Assembly (NCBI GenBank): GCA_039800005.1
Contig: JBDLRN010000095.1
Coordinates: 10,227 to 74,226 of the forward strand
Source: Casp-actino8 sp039800005
Lineage (GTDB): Bacteria > Actinomycetota > Acidimicrobiia > Acidimicrobiales > Ilumatobacteraceae
Direction of reading: 5' to 3'
Length of the DNA: 64,000 nt
Part shown: positions 16,901 to 25,326 of the stretch, in pieces
Layout: every line of letters begins with the position of its first letter
Position numbering within the stretch: the first letter of the stretch is position 1
Notes under the pieces: generated by a model
Told to the model about the DNA's origin: nothing
Database searches by the model: none
The model's input: only the letters and a program-made list of their open reading frames with translations
Translations under genes and position numbers: made by a program

Positions 16901-17718
16901 CAGTCCTGATGGGCGATGAAGTTGAGCGGCTCGGGGAAGCCACCTCCTCGAGCGAGGATGTTGGCCGTCGAGTGATAGAAGAGAGGATCGCCGCCGTCGG
17001 TGCGCGTGGGAGCGACGGTCAGCAACGTGGCGAAGCGCACGATGAAGGCGCCGGCGGTGACGGTCGCCGCGTTCACGGCGAAACCAGGTGCGCGCCATGC
17101 GCCTCGGGTCATTCGCTGGAACATCACCGACCCCACGGTCGCCACGATCGATCCGACCGACACGGCCAACACGAGGCTCCACAGGATCGTGGGCAGTAGT
17201 GGTCCGTCGAGGAGTGACACTTCGCCGCGAACCGCGACCATGCGCTCGACGTGCTGTCGCGCCATGACGTCGACCGCCGAGTCGCCCACGAGGACCGCAC
17301 CGATGATCACGGCGACGAGGGGGATCGAGGGTCGGGGCAGATCGATCGGCGGGCGACGTCGACCGGCGATCAGCACCGCGAGCACGACCAGGCCCACGAA
17401 GGGCGCGACCGATGCTCCCGGCCACGATCCACCGAACACGAGGAGCGAGGCCGGGGGCCGCGATCCCTCGGGATGCACCGCCACGATGACGGCGGCGACC
17501 GCCAGCCAGGTGCCGTAGACGACAACGAGTCGATGACGCGGATCGGCGACGTGGCGGACCACGGCGAGGCCGAGCACGATCACGGCCACCAGACGGACGT
17601 GGACCAGCAATTCGGGCCAGTTCGCGCCCACGGCGGCGACCCTCAGGACCGGTCCGGCGAGGGCGCTCACCAGGGCGAGGACCCAGATCGGGTGGCGGAT
17701 GGCGGCGCGTTCGGACAT
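13888..17718 (-). CDS. Tandem double GT-C membrane glycosyltransferase-like protein
   Basis: This 1276-residue membrane protein looks like two GT39/ArnT-type GT-C units joined in one frame. The first unit (about 1-640) has the first extracytoplasmic loop motif TRTDGGDPLFYHSTA near residue 240 and HGPLYP after it. The second (about 665-1180) has STMEEGFMLVFPE near 700 and LYGPGSLHLLSLW. A charged linker separates them, and the last 120 residues are soluble and Cys-containing (CTPTCNG). GT-C enzymes move sugars from polyprenyl phosphates onto acceptors outside the membrane, so the arabinose and mannose donors made here are possible substrates. ATG 17718 was chosen because a TATGAT box lies upstream. 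Confidence 0.75.
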   Translation of the reverse strand: MSERAAIRHPIWVLALVSALAGPVLRVAAVGANWPELLVHVRLVAVIVLGLAVVRHVADPRHRLVVVYGTWLAVAAVIVAVHPEGSRPPASLLVFGGSWPGASVAPFVGLVVLAVLIAGRRRPPIDLPRPSIPLVAVIIGAVLVGDSAVDVMARQHVERMVAVRGEVSLLDGPLLPTILWSLVLAVSVGSIVATVGSVMFQRMTRGAWRAPGFAVNAATVTAGAFIVRFATLLTVAPTRTDGGDPLFYHSTANILARGGGFPEPLNFIAHQDWIASALHGPLYPVVLSFSSRFGGSTYFDHKIVSILIGTAVVALTMMVARRVAPPDRRDGVAIVAGVLAAVYPNLWLVDGVLFPEGLMALCTLAVVYFAYRWREKPGVFFAVLMGAATALAALTRGEGLLLSVLVITPWIMLRREIPWKRRFVQLTAAAIACIVVLAPWMLRNLRSFEEFVPLSTNGNELFVYANCDDTYSGSFLGFWQWDCQQRLRDQGIDGVGDEAAKSLFWREVGFDYARENADQLPKVLTARVLRQWDLFRPWQNADLAPVEGRNRNAARAGLVMYYGLVAGSVAGVLSLRRHRRPMLPLVAQFVSVTLTAAYAYGTTRFRVPAEPVLCILAAVGFWPVARWLRPRLRKRLTSPASVDVDPVHDAAPVFVDGASVRFSRITRRTAARAIAPWVIIGSWIALALPALYRAVGSTMEEGFMLVFPERAMRGDVANVDFLHLYGPGSLHLLSLWYRVFDVSLVSERTFGLLQHLLVVTGLYVLTRPWGRRLATSVALVSTLFVFTPIGLQALAWSGAVGLGVWSVVFARHAHENSDARWAHVVSGGLAGLTLTFRPDLILALALAHGWMWWRGRRVGVGAWTIGFVVGLTSLFVHLVQAGPAAMWRGMFVEPVIDLRGGRELPRPPSWDHLDGALQVIGEKFAPWWGLPALGTPKQLVLWFFALPFVAIGVVLAARRITPRAATSPLVGARRSETLTAIGLFGVGLLPQALQRPDSAHFNWVSCVSFPLLVVVVADVFRVYAPRWRWRATTASLAVVGAIVLLVPAFTARTYLGYVTDSVRGDLDTLTVERDGREFFLGDYRPWLASVDVVRDLDSWIEPGQKLFVGPVDLRQTAYSDAFFYFLFPELEPATYFIEMDPGLANREGSRLADDVASADWLILTRFWSQWIEPNDSIVFGSDVPNQIVEQQFCLRGSYQVDLARIYERCERGDGIGPYDPPYDGTVDYAVEVRTPVPPRPDGTCTPTCNGQPAPDGEGFNPEAVAAISDAARAVAP

Positions 17719-17745
17719 GTGGGGACCAGGTGACGGTGTCGAACG

Positions 17746-17751
17746 ATCATA
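17746..17751 (-). promoter_or_regulatory. -10 box of the double GT-C gene
   Basis: TATGAT on the minus strand, 27 nt before ATG 17718; expected transcript start about 20 nt before the ATG. The next gene diverges from the same region. Confidence 0.5.
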
Positions 17752-17775
17752 GGGTTCGCCTTCGGCTCGGTTTGG

Positions 17776-17781
17776 TACCGT
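17776..17781 (+). promoter_or_regulatory. -10 box of the 17789 operon, leaderless type
   Basis: TACCGT ends 7 nt before ATG 17789. Confidence 0.5.
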
Positions 17782-17788
17782 CACCCCG

Positions 17789-18421
17789 ATGGTCGCCCCG
17801 GCTGAGTCACCGAGTTCCGGGGTCGCCGGAGGCCGCCGGTCGATCCGTCGTCTCGTCGTCGCCGTGGTCGCGACACTCGCGGTGGTGATGTGGTGGTGGT
17901 GGCCGGGTCTGGTGGGCGATCCCGACGACGTCGACGTGCGCGTGGCCCTCGGTGACGACCTGGCCGTGGCCGATCAGTCGATCGATCGTCGTCTGCGAGA
18001 GGAGGGATTCCTGCTCGAGCGCGTCTCGGCTCCGGACGACTGGTGCGAGGTGGCCGGCCTGATCACCGAGGCGCCCGACGAGGTCTCGCGGATCGTCGTC
18101 TGGGCCCCGACCACCACCGGGTGCGACATCGACGATGCAGTGTCCGACATCGTGGCCGCCACCGACGGCCGCCGCGTGGTGGTCGTCCATCTGCCGACCG
18201 ACGATCCGGCAGTGCGTGAGGCCTTCGGTCACGGTGCCGTCTCGAATGACATCGTGACCGTCGAGACGACTCGACTGCTCGGCGAACCCGGGGCGATCGT
18301 CGAATGCCTGTGGTGGGAGGACTGTCCGGCCTCCGGTGTGGTGGAGCCGTGGAACGGCGACTCTCTCGGTCCGATCGGAGCCGAGCGACTGGCCCGCATG
18401 ATCGTGACCGCCACGATATGA
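17789..18421 (+). CDS. Membrane-anchored protein, possible degenerate SGNH-hydrolase fold
   Basis: The 210-residue protein has one N-terminal transmembrane anchor (about 22-42, ending in WWWWPGL) and an outside domain. VRVALGDDLAV after the anchor and DSLGPIGAERLA at the end recall blocks I and V of SGNH hydrolases, but the catalytic Ser and His are not clearly present, so activity is doubtful. Two Cys pairs could form disulfides. Its stop overlaps the ATG of a GT-C-like gene (ATGA), suggesting a helper role in glycan assembly. I do not recognise it firmly. Confidence 0.5.
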   Translation: MVAPAESPSSGVAGGRRSIRRLVVAVVATLAVVMWWWWPGLVGDPDDVDVRVALGDDLAVADQSIDRRLREEGFLLERVSAPDDWCEVAGLITEAPDEVSRIVVWAPTTTGCDIDDAVSDIVAATDGRRVVVVHLPTDDPAVREAFGHGAVSNDIVTVETTRLLGEPGAIVECLWWEDCPASGVVEPWNGDSLGPIGAERLARMIVTATI

Positions 18422-20256
18422 ACGACGTCGCTCGACCCGAAGGGACGAACAGGTGGGTGTTCGTTTCCCGGGTGATCGTGTGGTGGAACGCCCATCCGGT
18501 TCTCGGACCGACGCTCCTCGCCGTGGTCGTCATGATGCCGGCGTTCGTCGCCGTGGGTTCGAACATCGGCGTCGCGTGGTATCCGACGGGCGACGTGTCG
18601 CACACCGAACTCATGTTGCGGAGCATCCCCGATCATCCGCCGCTCGTCGGAGTGGCGGCGCGAGTCGGATCGATCTTCGATCAAGGATCCACTCCCGGGC
18701 CGTCGATGGCCTATCTCTTGTACCCCGTGTATGTCGTCCTCGGTCGGGGCAGTGTGGCCGTGCTCGTCTCGACACTCGTCGTTCACGTGGCGTCGGTCGC
18801 CGCAGTGCTCGTCTTGTTGCGACGCTGGGCTCCGTCGGCCCTCGTGTTCGCAGTCGCCTCGGTGTTCGCCGTGACGTGTCGGGCTCTCGCCCCGCGGTTC
18901 TTTCTCGAGCCCTGGAACGTCTGGGTGCCGCTCTTCGCCTATGCGCTCTTCCTGGTCCTGGTCTGGGGGGTCTTCATCGGCCATCGCTCGGCGATCCCAT
19001 GGGCCTTCGCAGTGGGCTTCCATTGTGTGCAGACCCACATCAGCTACGTGCCGATCGTGGGTGCGGCACTGGCCGCGATCCTGGTCTGGAGTGCGATCGC
19101 TTGCCGCGACGCGTGGCCCCGCATCGTCGGCTCGGTCGGAGCGGTGACGGCGATCATGTGGATGCCACCGGTGATCGAGCAGTTCCAGGAGGGAACCGGC
19201 AATCTGCGACGTCTGTGGGAGCACTTCACCGCGCCCGAATCGGCCACCGTCGGGCTCGGTTCCGCATTGAAGGCCGTGGCCGGTGAATTCAACGCGCTCG
19301 GTCCGTTCGTGACCGGGCCGGGCAAGGCACCGTACGACTCGCCCGACGTGATCGGGCTCGTGATCTACGCAGTGATCGTCGGATGGGGAGCCGTCGCCAT
19401 CCGACGGGATCGTCGTCTGTTCGCATTCTTCGTGGTGGTCGCCGCGAGTTCGGCGGTGGGGCTCGTCGCCACGTCACGGGTGTTCGGCGAGTTCTACGAC
19501 TACGTGATCCGGTGGATGTGGATCCAAGCTGGGTTGCTCGTCGCGGTCGCCGCCGTCGGAGTGGGTCGTCGAGTCGTCGGGTGGCTCGGCGAACGTGGCG
19601 ACGACGGGCTGATCCTGCGAATCGCTGGTCGCGCGTCGACCGTCGTCGTCATCATCGTGGTCGCCGGCGTCGGTGTCGGAGCATCGGTCGGCGCCCGTCC
19701 TCCGTACGCGCCCGATTCGCGTGTGGTCGCCGGTCTCGCCGGGCCGTTGGACGAGGTGCTCGACTCGCGCGACGACGAACTTCTGTTGCGATGGCACGAC
19801 CCGGCATCGCTCGGCGGAACCAGTTTCGGCCTGGTCCTCGAGATGGAGAAGCGAGGAGTCGACATCCACGTCGAACCCTGGGCCGGAGCCGCGGCTCGTC
19901 GTCATCGGGCCATCACCGAAACGCAAGCCACGGCCGTCTTGTGGTTGGTCACCGGACCCCAGAACATCGCCGCTTTCGCGCGGCGCTCCGATGCGGTGAA
20001 GTTGGCCGAGACCGATCCGCGTTCGACCGACGAACGACGGGAGTCCGACGAATTGCGGGAACGGATCGAGGACATGATGATCGAGGCCGGACATCCGGAG
20101 TGGATCGATCTGCTCGACTCGCAATACGGGCACATGCAAGTGCTGCTCTTCACGCCGATCTCCGACGAATTGTTCGCGGCGACGGCGCGCTACAGCGAAC
20201 TGCGTCTCCCCACCGCGGTGTTCGAAGTCCCGGTCGGAGCGCCGTATTTCCCGTGA
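18418..20256 (+). CDS. GT-C-like polytopic membrane protein (paralogue A)
   Basis: The 612-residue protein has about ten to eleven transmembrane helices (30-450) and a C-terminal soluble domain of 150 residues that should face outward. After the first helix comes WYPTGDVSHTEL, with D59 in the position of the catalytic acid of GT-C enzymes, then PPLVG and GSTPGPS. It is a clear paralogue of the protein at 25327-27093, sharing EPWN, HCVQ, and DPRSTDE in the tail. Placement between arabinan genes suggests a polyprenyl-phosphate-sugar-dependent transferase, but no named family was recognised. ATG and GTG overlaps link it to both neighbours. Confidence 0.7.
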   Translation: MNDVARPEGTNRWVFVSRVIVWWNAHPVLGPTLLAVVVMMPAFVAVGSNIGVAWYPTGDVSHTELMLRSIPDHPPLVGVAARVGSIFDQGSTPGPSMAYLLYPVYVVLGRGSVAVLVSTLVVHVASVAAVLVLLRRWAPSALVFAVASVFAVTCRALAPRFFLEPWNVWVPLFAYALFLVLVWGVFIGHRSAIPWAFAVGFHCVQTHISYVPIVGAALAAILVWSAIACRDAWPRIVGSVGAVTAIMWMPPVIEQFQEGTGNLRRLWEHFTAPESATVGLGSALKAVAGEFNALGPFVTGPGKAPYDSPDVIGLVIYAVIVGWGAVAIRRDRRLFAFFVVVAASSAVGLVATSRVFGEFYDYVIRWMWIQAGLLVAVAAVGVGRRVVGWLGERGDDGLILRIAGRASTVVVIIVVAGVGVGASVGARPPYAPDSRVVAGLAGPLDEVLDSRDDELLLRWHDPASLGGTSFGLVLEMEKRGVDIHVEPWAGAAARRHRAITETQATAVLWLVTGPQNIAAFARRSDAVKLAETDPRSTDERRESDELRERIEDMMIEAGHPEWIDLLDSQYGHMQVLLFTPISDELFAATARYSELRLPTAVFEVPVGAPYFP

Positions 20257-21425
20257 CGGTCCCGCCGAACTCCGAACTCGCGACGTTGGCCGACGAGATG
20301 ATCCGACGGGGCACTCGTCGCATCCATGTACTCGCCTGGCGCGATCTCGACGATCCCGATGCCGGCGGCTCCGAGGTGCACGCCGACGAGTTCATGTCCC
20401 GTTGGGCGGCGGTCGGGCTCGACGTCCTGCATCGCACGTCGGCGGCTAGCGATCGCGCGGCCGTGGATCGTCGCAACGGGTACGACGTGATTCGCCGCGG
20501 TGGGCGAATGAGTGTGTTCCCTCGCGTCGTCGCGGGCGAGATCGCTCGCAGTATGGGGCGGTACGACGCCGTGGTCGAGATCTGGAACGGGGTGCCGTGG
20601 TTGTCGCCAGTGTGGTGCCGCCGACCGCGTGTGCTGATCCTGCACCACATTCACGGGCCGATGTGGGACCAGATGTTTCCGCGACCCCTTGCCGCCATCG
20701 GTCGACGCCTCGAGAGTTCCTGGGCCCCGCCGCTCTACCGACGTACCCCCACCATCACGACGTCGGACGACACGCGCGACGAACTGATCGAGCTCGGTTG
20801 GCGGCCCGAGTTGGTCCACACGGGACCCGTCGGCGTCGACGATTTCTTCCGCTCGTCTGCCGACGTCGCGAAGACCGGGCATCCCTCGGTGCTCGCCGTG
20901 GGTCGCCAAGCGCCGGTGAAACGCTTCGACCGTCTGCTCGATCAGATGCTCGTGGTGCGACGAGCGGTTCCCGACGTGACTCTCACGTTGGTGGGCGACG
21001 GCCCGGAGCGAACACGGCTCGACGAGTGGGTGGCGCGCCACGACGCGTCGTCGTGGGTGCACTTCGCCGGACGAGTCTCGCGCGACGATTTGCGGGATCT
21101 CTATCGCCGGGCCTGGGTGGTGGCCAGTGCCTCGCTCGCCGAGGGATGGGGTCTGGCTCTCACCGAAGCGGCGGGTTGCGGTACGCCCGCCGTGGCGACC
21201 GACATCTCCGGCCACCGTTGTTCGGTGATCCACGGCTCGACGGGCCTACTCGCGCCGGTCGACGACCTGGCGACCCCGATCGTGACCGTGCTGACCGACG
21301 CCGAACGACGTCGCGAACTGTCGAGTCAGGCCGAAGCGCGGGCTCGTTCGCTGACGTGGGACGCCTTGGCGGCCGATGTCCTGCGTCCGCTGCACCGGCA
21401 GGTGCTCTCTCGGTCGGTGCGCTGA
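20253..21425 (+). CDS. Glycosyltransferase family 4 protein
   Basis: This 390-residue cytosolic GT-B enzyme has GGSEVHADEF at the N-terminus, LILHHIHGPMWDQM in the acceptor half, VGDGPERTRL in the donor half, and the GT4 signature EGWGLALTEAAGCGTP near residue 310 with the retaining-enzyme E-x7-E spacing. It likely adds a nucleotide-activated hexose to a lipid or glycan precursor. GTG start overlaps the stop of the preceding GT-C gene. Sugar and acceptor cannot be read from sequence. Confidence 0.85.
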   Translation: MTVPPNSELATLADEMIRRGTRRIHVLAWRDLDDPDAGGSEVHADEFMSRWAAVGLDVLHRTSAASDRAAVDRRNGYDVIRRGGRMSVFPRVVAGEIARSMGRYDAVVEIWNGVPWLSPVWCRRPRVLILHHIHGPMWDQMFPRPLAAIGRRLESSWAPPLYRRTPTITTSDDTRDELIELGWRPELVHTGPVGVDDFFRSSADVAKTGHPSVLAVGRQAPVKRFDRLLDQMLVVRRAVPDVTLTLVGDGPERTRLDEWVARHDASSWVHFAGRVSRDDLRDLYRRAWVVASASLAEGWGLALTEAAGCGTPAVATDISGHRCSVIHGSTGLLAPVDDLATPIVTVLTDAERRRELSSQAEARARSLTWDALAADVLRPLHRQVLSRSVR

Positions 21426-21429
21426 TCGT

Positions 21430-22458
21430 TCAGCGGGGCAACAGTCGAGTGACGCGTTTGACCGCGGTCAGCGCACCTTGGCGGGCCGGTCGACGGTGTT
21501 GCGACGCTCCTGCGGCCCGACTGCGATTCTCGACGAACCAGTCGTAGCTCTGCCGGAACATGTCGTCGTTCGACCAACGCGGTGTCCATCCGGTCTCGCG
21601 CGTCGCGTCGTCGATGTCGAACCACATCGAGCGTCCGTACATGAGCCAGTGATAGGGGGCGAAAGGGGCGACGCGCAACGCGGCCGCCGTCCGCATCGCG
21701 ACCGTGGTCGGCCCGAGTGGAAGTCGACGCACGCGTGAACCGGTGTCGGCGTGGCGACAGAGGGTGTCGAGGGCCTCGTACATCGTGCCGAAGCGATCGG
21801 TTCCGGCGTTGAAAACGTGGGACCCCGCGAGATCGCCGACACGGCGGCACAAGTCGGCGAGATCGTCGGCGTGCACGAACTGATAGCGATTGTCGCCCCG
21901 GCCGAGGACGAAGGGGTCGGCGCCGTCGGCGATCCAGTCGAACAGGATGCCGAAGATCCCGAGTCGACCGTGGCCGAGGATGGTTCGCGGTCGGACGATC
22001 GACACGTCGAGGCGATCGGTGTACTCGGCGCAGATCAGTTCGGCCTGCGCCTTGGCCCGACCGTACGACTCGGCCGGAGCGGGTGGCGTGGTGGTGAGGA
22101 CCGGATTGGTTCGCGGCACGCCGAACACCGCACTCGACGAGGTGTGCACGACACGAGTGACTCCGGCCGCCGCGCCGGCGTCGAGCAGGACTCGCGTGCC
22201 GGTGACGTTGACGGTGTCGAGCAGGGTCTCGTCGCGAGCCAAGGGCACCTGCGCCACGTTGTGATACACGACGTCGACGCCCTGCACGGCGCGCCGAACG
22301 GCGTCGGGATCGCGAATGTCGCCCACCATCACCTCGACGTCGAGATCGATGTCGTCGACCAGGTCGAACACTCGCACGTCGTGTCCGTGTTCGATCAGAT
22401 GGCGCACGAGCAGCGACCCGAAGTAGCCGCATCCTCCGGTCACGAGAGTGCGCGTCAC
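21430..22458 (-). CDS. NAD-dependent epimerase/dehydratase (extended SDR)
   Basis: The 342-residue protein has the extended-SDR NAD motif TGGCGYFGS at the start, HTSSSAVFG for the catalytic Ser region, and SYGRAKAQAE with the YxxxK pair. Such enzymes usually act on nucleotide sugars, but the 3beta-hydroxysteroid dehydrogenase group looks similar. GTG 22458 overlaps the stop of the upstream epimerase (GTGA), so this is the last gene of a four-gene chain starting at 25271. A basic C-terminal tail (RRPARQ) may touch membrane. Confidence 0.82.
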   Translation of the reverse strand: MTRTLVTGGCGYFGSLLVRHLIEHGHDVRVFDLVDDIDLDVEVMVGDIRDPDAVRRAVQGVDVVYHNVAQVPLARDETLLDTVNVTGTRVLLDAGAAAGVTRVVHTSSSAVFGVPRTNPVLTTTPPAPAESYGRAKAQAELICAEYTDRLDVSIVRPRTILGHGRLGIFGILFDWIADGADPFVLGRGDNRYQFVHADDLADLCRRVGDLAGSHVFNAGTDRFGTMYEALDTLCRHADTGSRVRRLPLGPTTVAMRTAAALRVAPFAPYHWLMYGRSMWFDIDDATRETGWTPRWSNDDMFRQSYDWFVENRSRAAGASQHRRPARQGALTAVKRVTRLLPR

Positions 22459-23504
22459 AGCTCGATTCCGTTCTCGCGACACCATCGGATGCTGGTGCGC
22501 ATTCCGTCGTACAACGACACCTCGGGTTCCCAGTCGAGTTCGAGCATCGACTGCGACACGTCACAGGCGATGGTCTTGTTCATCTCGCCGAGCACGTGAA
22601 CGCGCTGGTCGTACTTGCGGGCGCCTTGCAGCACTCGATCGATGCGCTCGGCCACGTCGCCGACGAACGAGGGGAGACGCACCGAATTCGGCTTCACGTC
22701 ATGGCCTTCGTCGGTCAACGCTCGTCCGACCGTCTCGACGATCTCGGCCACGGTGTAGGGGCGAGCGTCGGCGATCCACCAGGCCCGACCGGGTTCGCCG
22801 GTCCAGCGCAGAGCGGCATCGATGCCATCGACCAGATTGTCGACGTACACCATGGATCGCCGTTGGTCGCCGGTGCCGAAGATCGGGAAACGCCCGGCCT
22901 TGATCATCGAGAAGAAAGTGGTCTGACGCGCCGGCTGGTGGGGTCCGTAGAACCACGGGGGACGGACGATCACCGCATCGAGACCGCGCGCGACCTCGTC
23001 GAGAACGGCGATCTCGCCGAGCATCTTGGAGTGGCCGTAGCCGAGATAGGGACGGTACGGCTCGTTCTGGCGGAAGACGTCGTGGGTGGTTGCGTTCGTT
23101 CCGAACGGGCTGTTGGACGACACGTGCACGAGGCGCGCGATCTCGGCCCGGCGGGCCGCACGAACCAGGTTCGCGGTGCCGGTCGCGTTGATCGCCTCGA
23201 AGTCGGAGAAGCGTCGCGCGTGGACGACACCGGCTGTGTGGACGACCTGCACTCGTTCGGAGCGTCCGGACAGCAGTCGCTCGAGGGTCGACGGCACGGT
23301 CAGGTCGGCGAAGGCCAGTTCGACGGATCCGGCGGCCGACTCGCCCAAGGAGGTGATGAACCGTTCGAGGGCGCGACCCTCGGTGAGATCGCGGGCCACG
23401 GCGACCACGTGCGAGTGGGTGGCGAGACGTGCGGTCGCCGCCCGACCGAGCCACCCGTTGGCGCCGGTGACGATCAGCACGTCCGATCGCTGCGGTTCAG
23501 CCAC
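22455..23504 (-). CDS. NAD-dependent epimerase/dehydratase (extended SDR)
   Basis: A 349-residue extended SDR with TGANGWLGR for NAD binding, HVSSNSPFG for the catalytic Ser and GYGHSKMLGE holding YxxxK. RPPWFYGPHQPAR matches nucleotide-sugar or polyol epimerases. Two different SDRs plus a GMC oxidoreductase in one overlapping operon suggest several redox steps on one intermediate. The GTG start lies 8 nt inside the end of the GMC gene. Substrate unknown. Confidence 0.82.
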   Translation of the reverse strand: MAEPQRSDVLIVTGANGWLGRAATARLATHSHVVAVARDLTEGRALERFITSLGESAAGSVELAFADLTVPSTLERLLSGRSERVQVVHTAGVVHARRFSDFEAINATGTANLVRAARRAEIARLVHVSSNSPFGTNATTHDVFRQNEPYRPYLGYGHSKMLGEIAVLDEVARGLDAVIVRPPWFYGPHQPARQTTFFSMIKAGRFPIFGTGDQRRSMVYVDNLVDGIDAALRWTGEPGRAWWIADARPYTVAEIVETVGRALTDEGHDVKPNSVRLPSFVGDVAERIDRVLQGARKYDQRVHVLGEMNKTIACDVSQSMLELDWEPEVSLYDGMRTSIRWCRENGIEL

Positions 23505-24924
23505 GGCGCGCCTCGGTGAGGAAGTGACGAGCGTTGCGAATGGCGATCGACATCACGCTTCCCTGCGGGTTGACGCCCGGTGCGTCGGGGAGGAGTGAGG
23601 CGTCGTTGACGTACACGTTGACGGTGTCGTGCACGCGGCCGTGACTCGACGCCCCGCACTTGTCGCGATCTTCACCCATCGGCACCGTCGAGCACAGATG
23701 CACGGTCATGACGCTCGCCTTGTCGGCACCGAACGTGGACGAGATCCGGGCCAGGGACCGGCGATCTCGAACCCTCGGTGCATCGCGATACGACGGGAAC
23801 ACGTCAGTGGCTCCCGCTTCGAGCAGGAGCATCGACAGCCGCTCGAGACCTTGGGCGAGCAACGCGCGGTCACGGGCCGTGAGTCGATAGGTGACGAGGG
23901 GGTCGGTGGTGCCAGGAAGGGAGATCACCCGCCCGCGACCCTCGCTGGTGATGGCCGCGTAGTAGACGGCGATGTTCGGCCAGTCGACAACGGCCGAGCC
24001 GAAATCACGCCAGTTGTCGAGCAAGGCGAGAGCGACCAGGCCGGAATGGCTGGCCGATCCACCGAAGGACAAGTCGGGGGCGAACTCTTTGACCTGATGC
24101 ACCGGAACGTCGTCGGGAACGTTGATCGGATCTGCGAATCGGGCGGCCAACTTCACGGTCGGGTGAACGGCCAGAGTGTGGCCGATGTTGCGGCGCAGTC
24201 GGGAACGTTGCAGGAGGGCCGGCGTGTGAATGGCGCCGGCGCACACGAACACGTCGCGGAAACGAATCGTGTCGCGACGTCCGTCATGGTGCGTCACGTG
24301 AGCCACGGTCGCCCGATCGCCACGGAATTCGAGTCGGTCGACGCGGCAGTCGTAGACGAGTCGGGCTCCGGCGCGTTCGGCGCGCGGCAGATACGTGCGC
24401 GTCATCGACTGGCGCTGGCCTCGGCGCGGATCGCCTTCGGGATAGGTCATCCAACGGGGACTCTCGTCGCTCTTCCAGCCCAGACGGTCGGCTCCGCGCT
24501 GCAGAGCCAACGACGGTTCTCCGGCCGGACCGGGAAGAGGTTGGACGCTGAGTGCCGCTTCGACCTCGGCGGCCAGTGTGGCCACGTCGTCGGGATCGAG
24601 ATCGTCGATTCGCCAACCCTCTCGCCAGCGGGCCACGACGTCGGTGGGCGGCTGGCGATAGAGGCCACTGTTGACTTCGGTGCCGCCGCCGGCGCAGCGC
24701 CCTTCGGTGTAGGCGATACTCGGTCGTCCGAGTGCCACGGTGACCCCGCCACCGCGGTACTGGCGATTCATCTGTTCGAGGGAGAACGGAACGATCGACC
24801 CTTGTTCGACGAAGGAGCCCTCTTCGGCGACGATCACGTCGAGTCCGGCTTCGGCGAGGAGGGCCGCCGTTGGTGCGCCACCGGCTCCCGAGCCGATCAC
24901 GAGGACGTCGCAGGTCAGCGTCAC
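23497..24924 (-). CDS. GMC-family FAD-dependent oxidoreductase
   Basis: The 475-residue flavoprotein has the dinucleotide motif VLVIGSGAGG at residues 7-16, GGGVTVALGR and GRCAGGGTEVNSG for FAD contact, and a C-terminal NVYVNDASLLP followed by GVNPQGSVMSIA, which carries the GMC active-site Asn. Related enzymes oxidise alcohol groups of sugars or sterols. GTG 24924 overlaps the stop of the 116-residue gene upstream and its own stop is overlapped by the next SDR, so all four genes should be co-translated. Confidence 0.85.
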   Translation of the reverse strand: MTLTCDVLVIGSGAGGAPTAALLAEAGLDVIVAEEGSFVEQGSIVPFSLEQMNRQYRGGGVTVALGRPSIAYTEGRCAGGGTEVNSGLYRQPPTDVVARWREGWRIDDLDPDDVATLAAEVEAALSVQPLPGPAGEPSLALQRGADRLGWKSDESPRWMTYPEGDPRRGQRQSMTRTYLPRAERAGARLVYDCRVDRLEFRGDRATVAHVTHHDGRRDTIRFRDVFVCAGAIHTPALLQRSRLRRNIGHTLAVHPTVKLAARFADPINVPDDVPVHQVKEFAPDLSFGGSASHSGLVALALLDNWRDFGSAVVDWPNIAVYYAAITSEGRGRVISLPGTTDPLVTYRLTARDRALLAQGLERLSMLLLEAGATDVFPSYRDAPRVRDRRSLARISSTFGADKASVMTVHLCSTVPMGEDRDKCGASSHGRVHDTVNVYVNDASLLPDAPGVNPQGSVMSIAIRNARHFLTEARRG

Positions 24925-25271
24925 GGCACGGTCCGTGTTCGGGATTCCGCCCCGGTCGGTGTGGTGTCCGGCCAGGTCTCCCAGATGTAGGCGTACGACA
25001 ACGAGCGCAGGAGCCGGAAGTACTCGCCGACGAGGGGAAGAGCCATGCGTGAGAGTCGAACGATCACGCCGTCGCCTCCCAGAGTTCGCACTCCGGCCAC
25101 GAGCGTTGCGACCACCGAGACTCCGAGCCGCATGGGACCGGGAAGGACACCGAGGCGACCCACGACGAAGGACACGACCACATGCCGACGATCGACGGCG
25201 AGATCGGGAAAGTCGTGGCCGAGAACGATGTCGCACGTCGAGGTCACGACGGAGGGCGGCGGAGTCCTCAT
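24921..25271 (-). CDS. Small hypothetical partner of the GMC oxidoreductase
   Basis: The 116-residue protein starts at ATG 25271 behind a TAGCCT box and ends in a GTGA overlap with the GMC gene. The middle is hydrophobic (LGVSVVATLVAGV), and the C-terminal part has LPLVGEYFRLLRSLSYAYIWETWP, not split by any catalytic motif. GMC oxidoreductases are often paired with a small subunit, and this may be one. No family was recognised. Confidence 0.6.
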   Translation of the reverse strand: MRTPPPSVVTSTCDIVLGHDFPDLAVDRRHVVVSFVVGRLGVLPGPMRLGVSVVATLVAGVRTLGGDGVIVRLSRMALPLVGEYFRLLRSLSYAYIWETWPDTTPTGAESRTRTVP

Positions 25272-25281
25272 GGCCCGTGTG

Positions 25282-25287
25282 AGGCTA
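25282..25287 (-). promoter_or_regulatory. -10 box of the small protein-GMC-SDR-SDR operon
   Basis: TAGCCT on the minus strand ends 10 nt before ATG 25271. Confidence 0.5.
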
Positions 25288-25313
25288 GTCGCTGGCCGTC
25301 CGGACCCGCCGGG

Positions 25314-25319
25314 TAACGT
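25314..25319 (+). promoter_or_regulatory. -10 box of GT-C paralogue B, leaderless type
   Basis: TAACGT ends 7 nt before GTG 25327 and selects that start. Confidence 0.6.
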
Positions 25320-25326
25320 CGTCCAC

